From NCBI RefSeq assembly GCF_029531655.1, contig NZ_JANRMI010000003.1, positions 124,001 through 188,000 of the forward strand: a stretch of DNA of 64,000 bases, read 5' to 3'. Shown here in pieces: positions 25,558-33,688 of this stretch. The notes under the pieces are model-generated. The model searched no databases. It saw only the letters and a list, made by a program, of their open reading frames with translations, and had not been told where the DNA came from. The stretch comes from Bdellovibrio svalbardensis. Its GTDB lineage: Bacteria; Bdellovibrionota; Bdellovibrionia; Bdellovibrionales; Bdellovibrionaceae. Position 1 is the first letter of the stretch, and each line of letters starts with the position of its first letter. A program made the translations under genes and the position numbers.

Positions 25558-26049
25558 ATGAAAGTTCTTGTAGCGTCCCTGGTATTGCTTGCAGCAAGCT
25601 CTTCGTTTGCAGCCTCAGCTTCAAATTTTGAAGGCTCATATCGTCTTACCAAAAGCCAAGTCGATGGCGACACCTTCTGTTATAACGGAATCATCATCGC
25701 CAAAGAGGAAAATCAATTAGCCTTCTATCGTGCAGATATCTCTTATTCTCCGCTCTTTAAAGCCGAAGTAAATGGCGAAGCGCGAGCAGTGAGTGGTTCG
25801 CACGGAGAAGCTATGAGCTCTTATAAAGGCACCGAGTCTGTGACTTTAGATGCAAAAGGACTTCTGACTTTTGAATTCAAAGCCGTGAACAAGTTCCTGG
25901 GAATCCCGGCAACACGCGAAAAAGAGACTAACACTCTTCAACTTTCTAAAGATGGGAAAAAACTTCGCGCAGTTCGCGCGACCTTTGAAGGCCCTGTTGC
26001 AGGTATTGGCAAAAGAGCAAAAGCCCTTTGCGAGTACGACCGCGAATAG
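25558..26049 (+). CDS. Small exported protein of unknown function
   Basis: A 163-residue protein with a signal peptide (MKVLVASLVLLAASSSFA, cleavage near residue 18-21) and a mature part of mostly beta strands beginning NFEGSYRLTKSQVDGDTFCYNGI. Two cysteines (in DTFCYN and ALCEYD) could be disulfide-bonded across the fold. The pattern (a G-Y-x-L opening, alternating strands, about 140 residues) is lipocalin-like, but no motif confirms it. ATG at 25558 with AAGGAG six bases upstream. A bidirectional terminator separates it from the convergent next gene. Confidence 0.72.
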   Translation: MKVLVASLVLLAASSSFAASASNFEGSYRLTKSQVDGDTFCYNGIIIAKEENQLAFYRADISYSPLFKAEVNGEARAVSGSHGEAMSSYKGTESVTLDAKGLLTFEFKAVNKFLGIPATREKETNTLQLSKDGKKLRAVRATFEGPVAGIGKRAKALCEYDRE

Positions 26050-26078
26050 CATTTAAAGTTCAATCACTTGAAAAAATA

Positions 26079-26109
26079 AAGCCGAGGTTTTACCGACCTC
26101 GGCTTTTCT
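26079..26109. terminator. Bidirectional terminator between two small exported-protein genes
   Basis: Stem AAGCCGAGGT / ACCTCGGCTT (26079-26088 and 26096-26105) with T-rich tail on the plus side and an A-run on the left that is a T-run for the minus strand. Confidence 0.88.
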
Positions 26110-26134
26110 ATTTAGAAGATCTAAATTTCGAAGC

Positions 26135-26515
26135 TCAGTTGCACTTCAGCCCTGCGATATACTCACCGGCATAGGCGTGAATCATATCGTACTCACCATC
26201 AAATTGGCTCAGCTGAAAAAGTCCCGATACCACCATTTTATAAACAATCGATTTATCATTTATAAAATCAGCCAAACGCTGGCCTTTAATGATAAAGGTC
26301 ACACCCTCCTGAGCCAGAATATTATATCCAGCCACTTCCTGCTGAGGGGTGTATTTTCGCGGAATATCCTGAACCTTCATCGAAATGTCGACGCCATTTT
26401 GCTCCATAAGAACTTCAGCCCGGTCATCGGCGGAGTGACAGTACTTAAGAATCGAATCTTCCGCTCGCGCGCTCAAAGACACCAAAGTCAATCCAGCCAC
26501 AAATAGTGCTTTCAT
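26135..26515 (-). CDS. Small exported protein of unknown function
   Basis: A 126-residue protein with a signal peptide (MKALFVAGLTLVSLSARA, residues 1-18), a mature region with Cys in LKYCHS near its start and Cys at GLKCN at the very end, which could be bonded. The ATG at 26515 is chosen because GAGGAGG lies five bases before it; an upstream in-frame start would add an untypical N-terminus ahead of the signal peptide. It is convergent with the preceding exported protein and shares its terminator. No family recognised. Confidence 0.7.
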   Translation of the reverse strand: MKALFVAGLTLVSLSARAEDSILKYCHSADDRAEVLMEQNGVDISMKVQDIPRKYTPQQEVAGYNILAQEGVTFIIKGQRLADFINDKSIVYKMVVSGLFQLSQFDGEYDMIHAYAGEYIAGLKCN

Positions 26516-26594
26516 AGCACCTCCTCGTGAAAGCACCTTATTCACGAGGACTCCCCGCAACAAGTGACGCCTCTGAAATCTAATGCTCCAAAAC

Positions 26595-26625
26595 GAAAAA
26601 AGCCGAGATCCTCAGATCTCGGCTT
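26595..26625 (-). terminator. Intrinsic terminator of the 974-residue repeat protein gene
   Basis: An 11-bp stem AAGCCGAGATC / GATCTCGGCTT with a four-base loop; on the minus strand it ends in a T-run (A-run at 26595-26600), 30 bases past the stop. Confidence 0.88.
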
Positions 26626-26654
26626 GCGAATTTTCAATCTTTATTACCTTAAAT

Positions 26655-29579
26655 TTATTTTGCCAGAGGGAACACCTGATTTACCAGGCTCGCATCCCAG
26701 CTTGGAGTCAAAGTGTAGTTCTTAATACGTGTTCCACTTAGGTTGTAAGAAGAGCTCACACCTTTACCCGCTGTTCCGGCCACCGCCGCAGAAAGAACCG
26801 CCTGGAAAGTGAAGGCACTCGAAGTCAAAGACTTGCCCAGGTCCGCATAGGCCGTTGTAAAGGCCATTCTGTCATTGCGTTCCAATGCGATTTTCATGTC
26901 ACGCAGATTGACGATGACTTCGCCCGTTGCATCCAAAGTCGCCTGTTGAGCTTGGCGCACGCAGGCATCAGCGTGGTAGTCATAAACAGTTCCACACATT
27001 TTGATAGGATCATTGTAGCTATCATTTCGTCTATCAAATTTGTTCATGCGAACATAACCCGTCAAGAACGCCTGAGCATCTCTTTCCAGTTTAGCTGAAG
27101 CAACACGGTCTTGCGCCAAAGCCATCAAGAAATCAGTTGCCGATTTATCGAAGGTCAACATGAACGTCACTGTAGAGTAGCCAAGATTTCCCGCTTTAGG
27201 AATTTCAACATAAAGCTCGTTGCGCATGCCCGTTAGCGCCACCAACTGATTCACAACACCTTGAAGTTCAGAATCTTTAGTGTGGGTATCTGTATAAGAG
27301 AATGCAAACTGCCCAAAGTAACCTGTGTCTTGCAGTGAATAAGTCGAAGCATCACGAACATTATATCGAGCCGCTGTGAAGGCCACTGTTGAGTTTTCAA
27401 CCCAGTTGAACATGCGAGAGTCACGAGCCTTCATGTAAACTGAATAATTCGCATCCCCCAAAGTATTGTCAGGGAAATACTGAGTGATTTGAGTCTGATT
27501 GATGCGACCTTTACCCCAGCTTGCCGTCATATACGGAATACCCATGCTGAGTGTGCGCAAAGCACCGCGTGCCACGTTATCCTGTTTGGTCACTTTGAGA
27601 ACGGTCGTTTCACCTTGAGAGTTCGACAACTTTTGTGCATCAAGAGCAATCCCTTTGAACACGAAGTTTTCCAAAGCTTTAGCACCTTGAGGATCCGCCG
27701 CATTGAATAGCCAAGAGAATTGGGAATCCGCAGACTTAAATTGGCTGGCGGTATAAGCCAAGGTCAATGTAGAACCAATCGCCGCTCCAAAGTTATTCAT
27801 TTTAACAGCAGTCCGGTTGACGTAGTAAACAGAGTCAGTGACCTTTTGGATCTCTGTCTTCCATTGCCCCACAGCGATATAATTCACACCGACATTGGCT
27901 ACGATATACGCCGCCCCTGCCGAGAACATCACGCCCCCCATTTGCCCAAAGCTCAAAGAGTCGCCCACTTTCAGCTTTTTGAGATCATTCAAAGCGGAGG
28001 GAGTCGCAGGGATAGAAGTATTTTCTGCTTCTACACCCGTCTTAACGATAGTTCGGTAGATCTTCTCAGTTCCCACGATGGGCGCCATACCCAGTGTCAA
28101 AGCAGTACCTGGCTTCCAAGCGGAATACTGAGCAACCACAGCACCACCGACAGCCCCGGTGATCGCCATTTTTTTCTCAACCAAGAAGCCCTTGTTTGTA
28201 GAACTGACTTCGATTTTTTTTACACCGGCACCAGAGGAAGCCATTGGCATTTTAAATTGCGAATCCAAACTGGTGATTTTCGTTGGCGTCTGAATATCCA
28301 ATGAAAGAATCGGAGAGAAGCTGAACTTCCAAACGTTCTTTTTGTTTTCAACTACACGCGAAGTAGTCTCTGAACGTTCTTCGTCATGAGTTTCCGTGTG
28401 TTCCTCTTTGCGGGTACTTTCACGGTCTTCATTATGCGTTTCAGTGCGCTCTTCCTGGCGAGTCCCTGTACGGTCTTCATTGTGTGTCTCGGTAACCGTT
28501 TCTTCGCGAGTGCCTTCACGAACCTCATCATGGGTTTCTGAATGCTGTTCGATCACAGTCTTTTCACCCGTAACTACGGTTTCACCACTATCAACAGTCG
28601 TCACTTCAGTTTTGGTTCCATACTGATGAACATCGGCTAACTTGATGGTATCGGCGTCATCAACCACGCCATTCTCATTAGTATCAATCCATTGATAAGC
28701 GCGCTGTCTGTAGCGATCCTCCACCGCAGAGTAAGTCGTCGTCGTGATCACGCGAGCTCTGTAAGTCACACCATTTGAATCCGTGTAAGGAGCTGGTGTC
28801 GAAACACTTGTGATAGCTGAAGAGGTCCCAAAAGTTGAACTGCCCACACCATTATCGATAGCAGTGCCACCCATAATGCCCCATTGGCTCATGTCTCCGC
28901 TTTGAAGTGCGTTGTAGACATCTTGCTTGGATACAGGAACACCATTATTGACCCAATAGTTGCTCTCGGCCTCTGCCCCAAAAGTCACACTTTGATTTTT
29001 TATATAATTAGAATTGATGTTTGCCAAAACGCTATTGGCAAAGTCACTCGCTGACTGAGAGTTTTGAATGTTAACACTCATCCCGTACGAGGCGAGCGTG
29101 GCGCTATTCGAAACTATCGAATAAGGAGTCACCACTTCCGTCTTGATAACTGAAGTCGTCGTCCATGTTGTTGTCACCGGTACCGTATAAGTATAAGGAA
29201 CAGAAGTTGTCGTCGTCGTCGTGACTGGAACTTGGTACGTGTAAGGGACATCAACGATTGTCGTGGTAGTCACTGGAACTTGGTAAGTATAAGGAACATC
29301 CACAATAGTCGTCGTTGTCACCGGAACTTTAACCAGGTGAGTGTCAAAGACAACCGTCTGTGTGATATCCGGAGAAACACCGTTGGGATTGACATAGATG
29401 AAGCCCAAGCCATTATAAATCGGCGAGTTTTTCATGAATGCCATCATGTCGGTCTTAAAGTTAGTTTTATACGTCGGTTTATAGATTTTCGCGGCCTCTT
29501 CAAGAGTCATCGCTTTTTGCTCTTGTGCCTGAGCAACCAATCCAGCCACCATTAAAGACAAAATAACTTTGTATTTCAT
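26655..29579 (-). CDS. Large exported repeat protein (16-residue repeats of two kinds)
   Basis: A 974-residue exported protein (signal peptide MKYKVILSLMVAGLVAQAQ). Residues about 80-143 hold four copies of a Thr/Val/Tyr repeat of 16 residues (VPVTTTTIVDVPYTYQ). A calcium-loop-like DTNENGVVDDAD follows near residue 300. Residues about 345-405 hold four copies of a charged repeat, again 16 residues long (TETHNEDRTGTRQEER). The remaining 560 residues have long hydrophobic alternating strands (for example GAAIGSTLTLAYTAS and FSYTDTHTKD), compatible with an outer-membrane-associated beta structure. No family recognised; a surface protein with a stalk is plausible. Own promoter region and terminator. 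Confidence 0.75.
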   Translation of the reverse strand: MKYKVILSLMVAGLVAQAQEQKAMTLEEAAKIYKPTYKTNFKTDMMAFMKNSPIYNGLGFIYVNPNGVSPDITQTVVFDTHLVKVPVTTTTIVDVPYTYQVPVTTTTIVDVPYTYQVPVTTTTTTSVPYTYTVPVTTTWTTTSVIKTEVVTPYSIVSNSATLASYGMSVNIQNSQSASDFANSVLANINSNYIKNQSVTFGAEAESNYWVNNGVPVSKQDVYNALQSGDMSQWGIMGGTAIDNGVGSSTFGTSSAITSVSTPAPYTDSNGVTYRARVITTTTYSAVEDRYRQRAYQWIDTNENGVVDDADTIKLADVHQYGTKTEVTTVDSGETVVTGEKTVIEQHSETHDEVREGTREETVTETHNEDRTGTRQEERTETHNEDRESTRKEEHTETHDEERSETTSRVVENKKNVWKFSFSPILSLDIQTPTKITSLDSQFKMPMASSGAGVKKIEVSSTNKGFLVEKKMAITGAVGGAVVAQYSAWKPGTALTLGMAPIVGTEKIYRTIVKTGVEAENTSIPATPSALNDLKKLKVGDSLSFGQMGGVMFSAGAAYIVANVGVNYIAVGQWKTEIQKVTDSVYYVNRTAVKMNNFGAAIGSTLTLAYTASQFKSADSQFSWLFNAADPQGAKALENFVFKGIALDAQKLSNSQGETTVLKVTKQDNVARGALRTLSMGIPYMTASWGKGRINQTQITQYFPDNTLGDANYSVYMKARDSRMFNWVENSTVAFTAARYNVRDASTYSLQDTGYFGQFAFSYTDTHTKDSELQGVVNQLVALTGMRNELYVEIPKAGNLGYSTVTFMLTFDKSATDFLMALAQDRVASAKLERDAQAFLTGYVRMNKFDRRNDSYNDPIKMCGTVYDYHADACVRQAQQATLDATGEVIVNLRDMKIALERNDRMAFTTAYADLGKSLTSSAFTFQAVLSAAVAGTAGKGVSSSYNLSGTRIKNYTLTPSWDASLVNQVFPLAK
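28360..28560 (-). repeat. Charged 48-base tandem repeat inside the 974-residue protein
   Basis: About four copies of a 16-codon unit of the form TETHxEDRxxTRxEEx, on the minus strand. The copies differ mostly by conservative changes, so they are old or under selection rather than freshly copied. Confidence 0.75.
29150..29335 (-). repeat. Thr/Val/Tyr 48-base tandem repeat inside the 974-residue protein
   Basis: About four copies of a 16-codon unit VPVTTTTIVDVPYTYQ (two copies identical in protein, two diverged), on the minus strand near the N-terminus. Confidence 0.8.
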
Positions 29580-29780
29580 TCCCCAACCCCATTTTGTATA
29601 GTCGGAGGGTTATAGAGCACGACTTTACAGTGGGATAGATAAGATTTCTTGTTGCCCAATTTTCAGAAAAAAATTCTCACTTTCCCTCTAAAAATCGCCT
29701 TTTTTCAGTCTTCCGGAAACTAAGGGAACAGTGCTCCCACTTTTATTGCTTTTCAAGCCAGAGTCCTGCAAGGTGGGCCT

Positions 29781-30416
29781 ATGATTCCCGAGCGAAAACG
29801 AAAAACCAAAGACCCCTGCCCGAACTGCTATTTGCACCGGGAACGTTGCATTTGTGAGTCCATTCCCACACTCAATCTAAAAACACGTCTTTGCTTAGTC
29901 GTGCACGCCAAAGAATTGAAACGCACGACCAACACCGGCCGCTTGGCCATCAAAAGCCTGGTGAACAGCGAGATGCGCATTCGTGGGGTCAACTCCGGCA
30001 ACACTCAAGAGGCCTTGGACTTGAGCGACCTCCTTGTACCCGAATATCGCACCCTTTTATTTTACCCTTCTGAGGACGCGGTGGCCTTGACCAAAGATTT
30101 TATCGGGGAAGATCCAAGGCCCATTCAACTCATCGTACCGGATGGAAGTTGGCGCCAAGCGAGTAAAGTCCATTATCGTCACCATGAACTAAAAGATGTG
30201 CCGCGAGTGATGATTAAAACTCCAAACACGGCAGTTTTACATATGCGAACAGAGACTACTCCGGAAGGTATGGCAACTTTGGAAGCCATTGCACAAGCTA
30301 TGGGAATTATTGAAGGTGATTTTGTCGGACAAGAGCTGATGAAACTCTACAACGCCAAACTTGAAAACACTCTGATTGGCCGAGGTCAGCTGAAGAAGCA
30401 AGATGGCCAAAAATAA
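29781..30416 (+). CDS. tapT: DTW-domain tRNA-uridine aminocarboxypropyltransferase
   Basis: A 211-residue DTW-domain protein. Family members (TapT and TuaA types) put the acp3 group on a tRNA uridine using SAM. Features: an N-terminal metal-type cysteine set CPNCYLHRERCIC (residues about 13-25), VVHAKELKRTTNTGRL, and the signature LIVPDGSWRQASKV, in which the DTW triad reads DGSW, as in many bacterial members (D-G-T-W). The later RTETTPEGMATLEAIA matches the conserved C-terminal stretch. AAGGTGGG precedes the ATG. It has its own terminator. Symbol by family resemblance. Confidence 0.85.
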   Translation: MIPERKRKTKDPCPNCYLHRERCICESIPTLNLKTRLCLVVHAKELKRTTNTGRLAIKSLVNSEMRIRGVNSGNTQEALDLSDLLVPEYRTLLFYPSEDAVALTKDFIGEDPRPIQLIVPDGSWRQASKVHYRHHELKDVPRVMIKTPNTAVLHMRTETTPEGMATLEAIAQAMGIIEGDFVGQELMKLYNAKLENTLIGRGQLKKQDGQK

Positions 30417-30441
30417 AAAGGCCGCCTTGGGCAGCCTTTTT
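30416..30441 (+). terminator. Intrinsic terminator of the DTW gene
   Basis: AAAAAGGC / GCCTTTTT arms around a short inner loop, starting at the stop codon. Confidence 0.75.
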
Positions 30442-30469
30442 ATTCGTCGAATTTAGTTTGTTGATATGA

Positions 30470-30952
30470 TTAGTCTCTGAGGCTGAAACCCGAAACCGGG
30501 AACATTGATACAGAGATCTGATAAGTCTTACCTTGGTTATTGCCACCAGCATCTAGAAATTGAGCAAGCTCACGGCGGAAGTTTTTGATTTTCTCTTTTG
30601 CTTCCGTCAAACGTGCTTCATCAACAGTAATAGAGATTGTTGATTGCTCACGCTCTTCGCTTGGCATTTTCTCAAGAAGACGCTCTAGCTTGCGCTTCAT
30701 CTTCTTTTCGCGGCTCACTTCAGCGAAACCTTGGAGCTCTTCGTTTTGCAAGTTCAGACGCTCACCGAACATGCGAATAGTTCTCAAAGTCACCGTTCTT
30801 TTGCCATTTAGGATTTTGGACAAAAATGACGAGTCCACTTCGAGGTGTCGAGCGAACGCACGCAACGAATAACGTGGGTAGTTCTGGCTACGACGAGCGA
30901 GTTCATCTTCAAGAAACTGTCTAAAGTCTGAATTTATTTTTGAGTCCTGCAT
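30470..30952 (-). CDS. Short HTH protein of the TIGR02147 type
   Basis: About 160 residues: an N-terminal helix-turn-helix (FRQFLEDELARRSQNYPRYS, then LRAFARHLEVDSSFLSKILNGKRTVT) followed by a helical linker and a C-terminal piece DEARLTEAKEKIKNFRRELAQFL...YQISVSMFPVS. Both ends match TIGR02147 proteins, a large Bdellovibrio family, but the roughly 100-residue central DUF4423-like region is missing. Likely a DNA-binding regulator. The start could be ATG 30952 or GTG 30976; neither has a strong site. A hairpin GCGTC-AAAAGG-GACGC lies just upstream (31034-31049). Confidence 0.75.
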   Translation of the reverse strand: MQDSKINSDFRQFLEDELARRSQNYPRYSLRAFARHLEVDSSFLSKILNGKRTVTLRTIRMFGERLNLQNEELQGFAEVSREKKMKRKLERLLEKMPSEEREQSTISITVDEARLTEAKEKIKNFRRELAQFLDAGGNNQGKTYQISVSMFPVSGFSLRD

Positions 30953-31056
30953 GTCGACAAGGATTATGTGTCGCACTCCGAATAATCAATACCTTGTTAA
31001 CACCCTTACAGACATTTAATACAGCCATACGGGATGCGTCAAAAGGGACGCAAACA

Positions 31057-31566
31057 TTACAGAATTTTATCGAAAATCAATAGTTTACGTATTCGACTTC
31101 CTTCTCGAACATGTGTTACGGCCGCACATTTGTAGGAGGCTTGAAAGCCTTCCCAAGCGATCAATTCACGCTCCAAAAGCTCTTCATCTTTTTGCGGAAC
31201 CAAGATAAATCGCGAAGCTTGCGCCCCTTCTCTCTCGAATAATCCTCGTAAAATCTGTAAGGTCGTGTGGGCACCAACACCAGCAATAATGGCCGTACCC
31301 TTTAGTGGCGCAGAGATATTTTCTCCACTCTCAGCCCAGAAAAAAGCCTTCTGCGAATACTCCGAACGCTGATGCTTAACAAGAAAAGTCTGCTCCAACC
31401 GCGCAATAATATGTGGAACCTGATCGACAAAATGAATCTCAGGAAAAGCCCCACTATGATAAGCCTTCAACCCCATATACCCATGATCACAACAAAAATC
31501 CCAAACCGGCTCGCCCGGAATCAAAAAATCAAAAATTAGCTGCATACGATCAGAAAGTTTCGGCAT
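31057..31566 (-). CDS. TrmK-like tRNA (adenine-N1)-methyltransferase family protein
   Basis: An approximately 169-residue SAM-dependent methyltransferase. It begins MPKLSDRMQLIFDFLIPGEPVWDFCCDHGYMG, which parallels the LSxRL...DIGSDHAYLP start of TrmK, the enzyme that makes m1A22 in tRNA. It is shorter than TrmK (about 230) and the motif I reads DFCCDHG, so the specificity may differ. The start at 31566 gives the family N-terminus; a TTG at 31599 is possible. The HTH gene follows on the same strand after about 100 bases. Upstream, on the other strand, lies the gcvT leader. Confidence 0.7.
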   Translation of the reverse strand: MPKLSDRMQLIFDFLIPGEPVWDFCCDHGYMGLKAYHSGAFPEIHFVDQVPHIIARLEQTFLVKHQRSEYSQKAFFWAESGENISAPLKGTAIIAGVGAHTTLQILRGLFEREGAQASRFILVPQKDEELLERELIAWEGFQASYKCAAVTHVREGSRIRKLLIFDKIL

Positions 31567-31653
31567 AGATGCGCTAAATAACAGTATCCAATTCCTCAAT
31601 CAACAATCTTCCCCGTAGCGATGGCGCAGCCAAGCTCCCCCTCCCGCAGAAAC

Positions 31654-31780
31654 GGGCGAGTTCAAAAAGGGTCACATGCAAGGCGGAGGGTTTTCCGCGA
31701 AACGCAGGCGTGGCAGCGCCACGTCGGAGAGAAGCGGAAGGCCCGACAACGCAGTCAGGTGGCCCTTTTTCAACTCGCCT
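31654..31780 (+). ncRNA. Candidate structured RNA / long imperfect hairpin upstream of gcvT
   Basis: Three nested helices share one axis: outer 22-nt arms (31654-31675 with 31759-31780, one C/C mismatch at 31663/31771, with G-U pairs), a middle 11-bp helix (31688-31698 with 31734-31744, two U-G pairs), and an inner hairpin CGTGGC-AGC-GCCACG (31709-31723). The wobble pairs would become C-A mismatches on the minus strand, so the plus strand is the better fold. It lies in the divergent region before gcvT and matches no riboswitch that I recognise. Confidence 0.6.
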
Positions 31781-31820
31781 ATTGACTGACTAAGAGGGTC
31801 GGCGCGATTATGCCTGCACT

Positions 31821-32903
31821 ATGAAAAAGACTCCTTTAGCAGATACACATGTTTCCCTTGGCGCTCGCATGGTTGATTTCGCTGGCTGGTATATGCCAGT
31901 TCAGTACACAGGTCTTCGTGAAGAACACGATGCTGTTCGTAACAATGTGGGTTTATTCGATGTTTCTCATATGGGCGAAGTTCGCGTTAAAGGCCCAAAA
32001 GCTCTAGAGACTCTAGAGTGGTTGACGACAAATGATGTTTCTAAATTGAATGACGGCGAAGCTCAGTACTCTTTGCTTCCGAATGAGCAAGGCGGACTTG
32101 TCGACGATATTATCGTTTATTGCCTTTCTAAAAACTCAGACTATCTGGTGTGTGTGAATGCCTCCAACAAAGACAAAGACTTTGCCTGGATGACAAAACA
32201 CAATAAAGGCGCAGATATCACTGACGAAAGTGATCGCTGGGCACAGATCGCGATTCAAGGTCCAAAAGCCTTGGAACTTTGTGATCGCGTTTTCTCTTTC
32301 AAAGTCAGCGAGATGAAGTCATTCACAGTTAAATCTGGTGAATTCCAAAATCACAAAATCATGGTGGCTACGACTGGTTACACCGGTGAAAAAGGCTGTG
32401 AAGTGTTCGTTGACGCTGCTGGCGCCGTGGCCTTGTGGAATACATTGCTCGAAAAAGGCCAAGACTTGGGAGTAAAATCCATCGGCCTGGGCGCACGCGA
32501 TACGTTACGCACAGAAATGAAATACTCTTTGTACGGCCATGAGATTGATGACACAACGAATCCATACGCTGCGGGTCTTGGTTGGGTCATTAAACCTGCC
32601 AAAAAAGACTTCCTGAACAAAGCCCAAATCGTAGGCACAAAAGAAGCTGGTTTGTCGCAAAATCTTGTGGGATTTAAGATGCTTGAGAAGGGCATCCCAC
32701 GCCAAGGATACAGCCTATTTTCTTTTGACAACAAAGAAATCGGCAAGGTAACTAGTGGTACACACTCTCCGACTTTGGATGAACCTATCGGTATCGCTTA
32801 TATCGACGTGGCCTTCGCAAAAGAGGGAACTGAGTTCCTTCTCGATATCCGCGGTCGTAAAGTGAAAGCTGTGGTTGTTAAAACCCCATTTGTAACGAAA
32901 TAA
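31821..32903 (+). CDS. gcvT: Aminomethyltransferase, T-protein of the glycine cleavage system
   Basis: A 360-residue folate enzyme that releases ammonia and forms methylene-tetrahydrofolate from the aminomethyl-lipoyl arm of GcvH. Motifs: FAGWYMPVQYTGLREEHDAVRN (N-terminal), LFDVSHMGEVRVKG, GLVDDIIVYCL, TGYTGEKGCEVFV, GLGARDTLRTEMKYSLYGHEID, and the C-terminal RGRKVKAVVVKTPFV. Normal length. gcvH follows after ten bases, with AAGGAG between them. No clear ribosome binding site is seen at its own ATG; the leader contains the structured element. Confidence 0.96.
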   Translation: MKKTPLADTHVSLGARMVDFAGWYMPVQYTGLREEHDAVRNNVGLFDVSHMGEVRVKGPKALETLEWLTTNDVSKLNDGEAQYSLLPNEQGGLVDDIIVYCLSKNSDYLVCVNASNKDKDFAWMTKHNKGADITDESDRWAQIAIQGPKALELCDRVFSFKVSEMKSFTVKSGEFQNHKIMVATTGYTGEKGCEVFVDAAGAVALWNTLLEKGQDLGVKSIGLGARDTLRTEMKYSLYGHEIDDTTNPYAAGLGWVIKPAKKDFLNKAQIVGTKEAGLSQNLVGFKMLEKGIPRQGYSLFSFDNKEIGKVTSGTHSPTLDEPIGIAYIDVAFAKEGTEFLLDIRGRKVKAVVVKTPFVTK

Positions 32904-32913
32904 GGAGCCGAAC

Positions 32914-33303
32914 ATGGCATTTCATATTCCTGAAGACTACTACTACACAAAAGAACACGAATGGGCTCAAGTTGACGAGAACATCGTAACAGTTGGCATT
33001 ACAGAATTCGCACAAGACTCTTTGGGCGAGGTTGTTTACGTTGAACTTCCAGAAGAAGGTCAAAAAATCACTCAAGGCCAAACTTTCGGTGTTATTGAGT
33101 CTGTTAAGGCCGTGAGCGACCTTTATGCACCTGTTTCAGGCACTGTAATCGAAGTAAACGCATCTCTAGGCGACGATCCGTCTATTTTGAATGACGACCC
33201 AGTGAACGAAGGTTGGTTGGTTCGTATCGAAATGGATACAGAAAAAGAGCTCGCAAACTTGATGAGAGCTCCAGAATACAAAAAATTGATCGCTGAGAAG
33301 TAG
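32914..33303 (+). CDS. gcvH: Glycine cleavage system H-protein
   Basis: A 129-residue lipoyl carrier that shuttles the aminomethyl group between GcvP, GcvT and Lpd. The lipoylated lysine is Lys65 in IESVKAVSDLYAPVSG, the family hallmark; the opening YYYTKEHEWAQ and the SLGEVVYVELPEEG and NDDPVNEGWLVRI segments are also typical. It starts ten bases after gcvT with a good AAGGAG, so gcvT-gcvH is one operon. A tRNA gene lies 55 bases downstream. Confidence 0.97.
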   Translation: MAFHIPEDYYYTKEHEWAQVDENIVTVGITEFAQDSLGEVVYVELPEEGQKITQGQTFGVIESVKAVSDLYAPVSGTVIEVNASLGDDPSILNDDPVNEGWLVRIEMDTEKELANLMRAPEYKKLIAEK

Positions 33304-33358
33304 TTTTTCGTTGATTTAGCTAAAACAATTAGCTAAATCTTTGTTTCCGCAATCGTGT

Positions 33359-33441
33359 GCCCCGCTGGTGAAATTGGCAGACACGCTAGACTTAGGATCT
33401 AGTGCGCAAGCGTGGGGGTTCAAGTCCCTCGCGGGGCACCA
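33359..33441 (+). tRNA. tRNA-Leu(UAG)
   Basis: An 83-base class II tRNA. Acceptor stem GCCCCGC / GCGGGGC, D-arm with GGTGAAATTGGCAGACAC, anticodon stem CTAGA / TCTAG with loop CTTAGGA giving anticodon UAG, a long variable arm (TGCGCAAGCG), and T-arm GGGTTCAAGTCCC. The CCA end is encoded (33439-33441). Confidence 0.95.
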
Positions 33442-33474
33442 AATCTTCTCCTTAAAAAGAAGATCGCGAGTAAG

Positions 33475-33507
33475 AAAAAAGCTGACTAAATAAGTCGGCT
33501 TTTTTTA
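33475..33507. terminator. Bidirectional terminator after tRNA-Leu
   Basis: Stem AAAAAAGCTGACT / AGTCGGCTTTTTT with one T-G pair and loop AAATA. It terminates the tRNA on the plus strand and, from its other side, could end the fibre gene on the minus strand. Confidence 0.85.
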
Positions 33508-33688
33508 TGTCCGAAATCACTGAAAACGGTTTCTTCAACTCATAAATTAGATTTGAGCCTTCCAACTTCTGGTTCGAGAGTCTTGGTACTACTCGTCCTC
33601 TCGCTGCTCACTTGCAATAGTAGCAGCTCTATATTCATCCATAGTTTTGAGGCGGATTTTGATAATTTCACATGAGTATTTCAAATAA

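Noticed and set aside
27720-28304. 194-codon plus-strand reading frame
   Set aside because: Antisense to the 974-residue repeat protein; composition is not protein-like.
26655-29579. CRISPR-like array in the repeated blocks
   Set aside because: The 48-base units are directly adjacent, in frame and diverged, with no spacers; they are protein repeats.
31600-31820. Glycine riboswitch before gcvT
   Set aside because: The region is highly structured but as one long nested hairpin, not the tandem aptamer arrangement, and the aptamer core sequences are missing.
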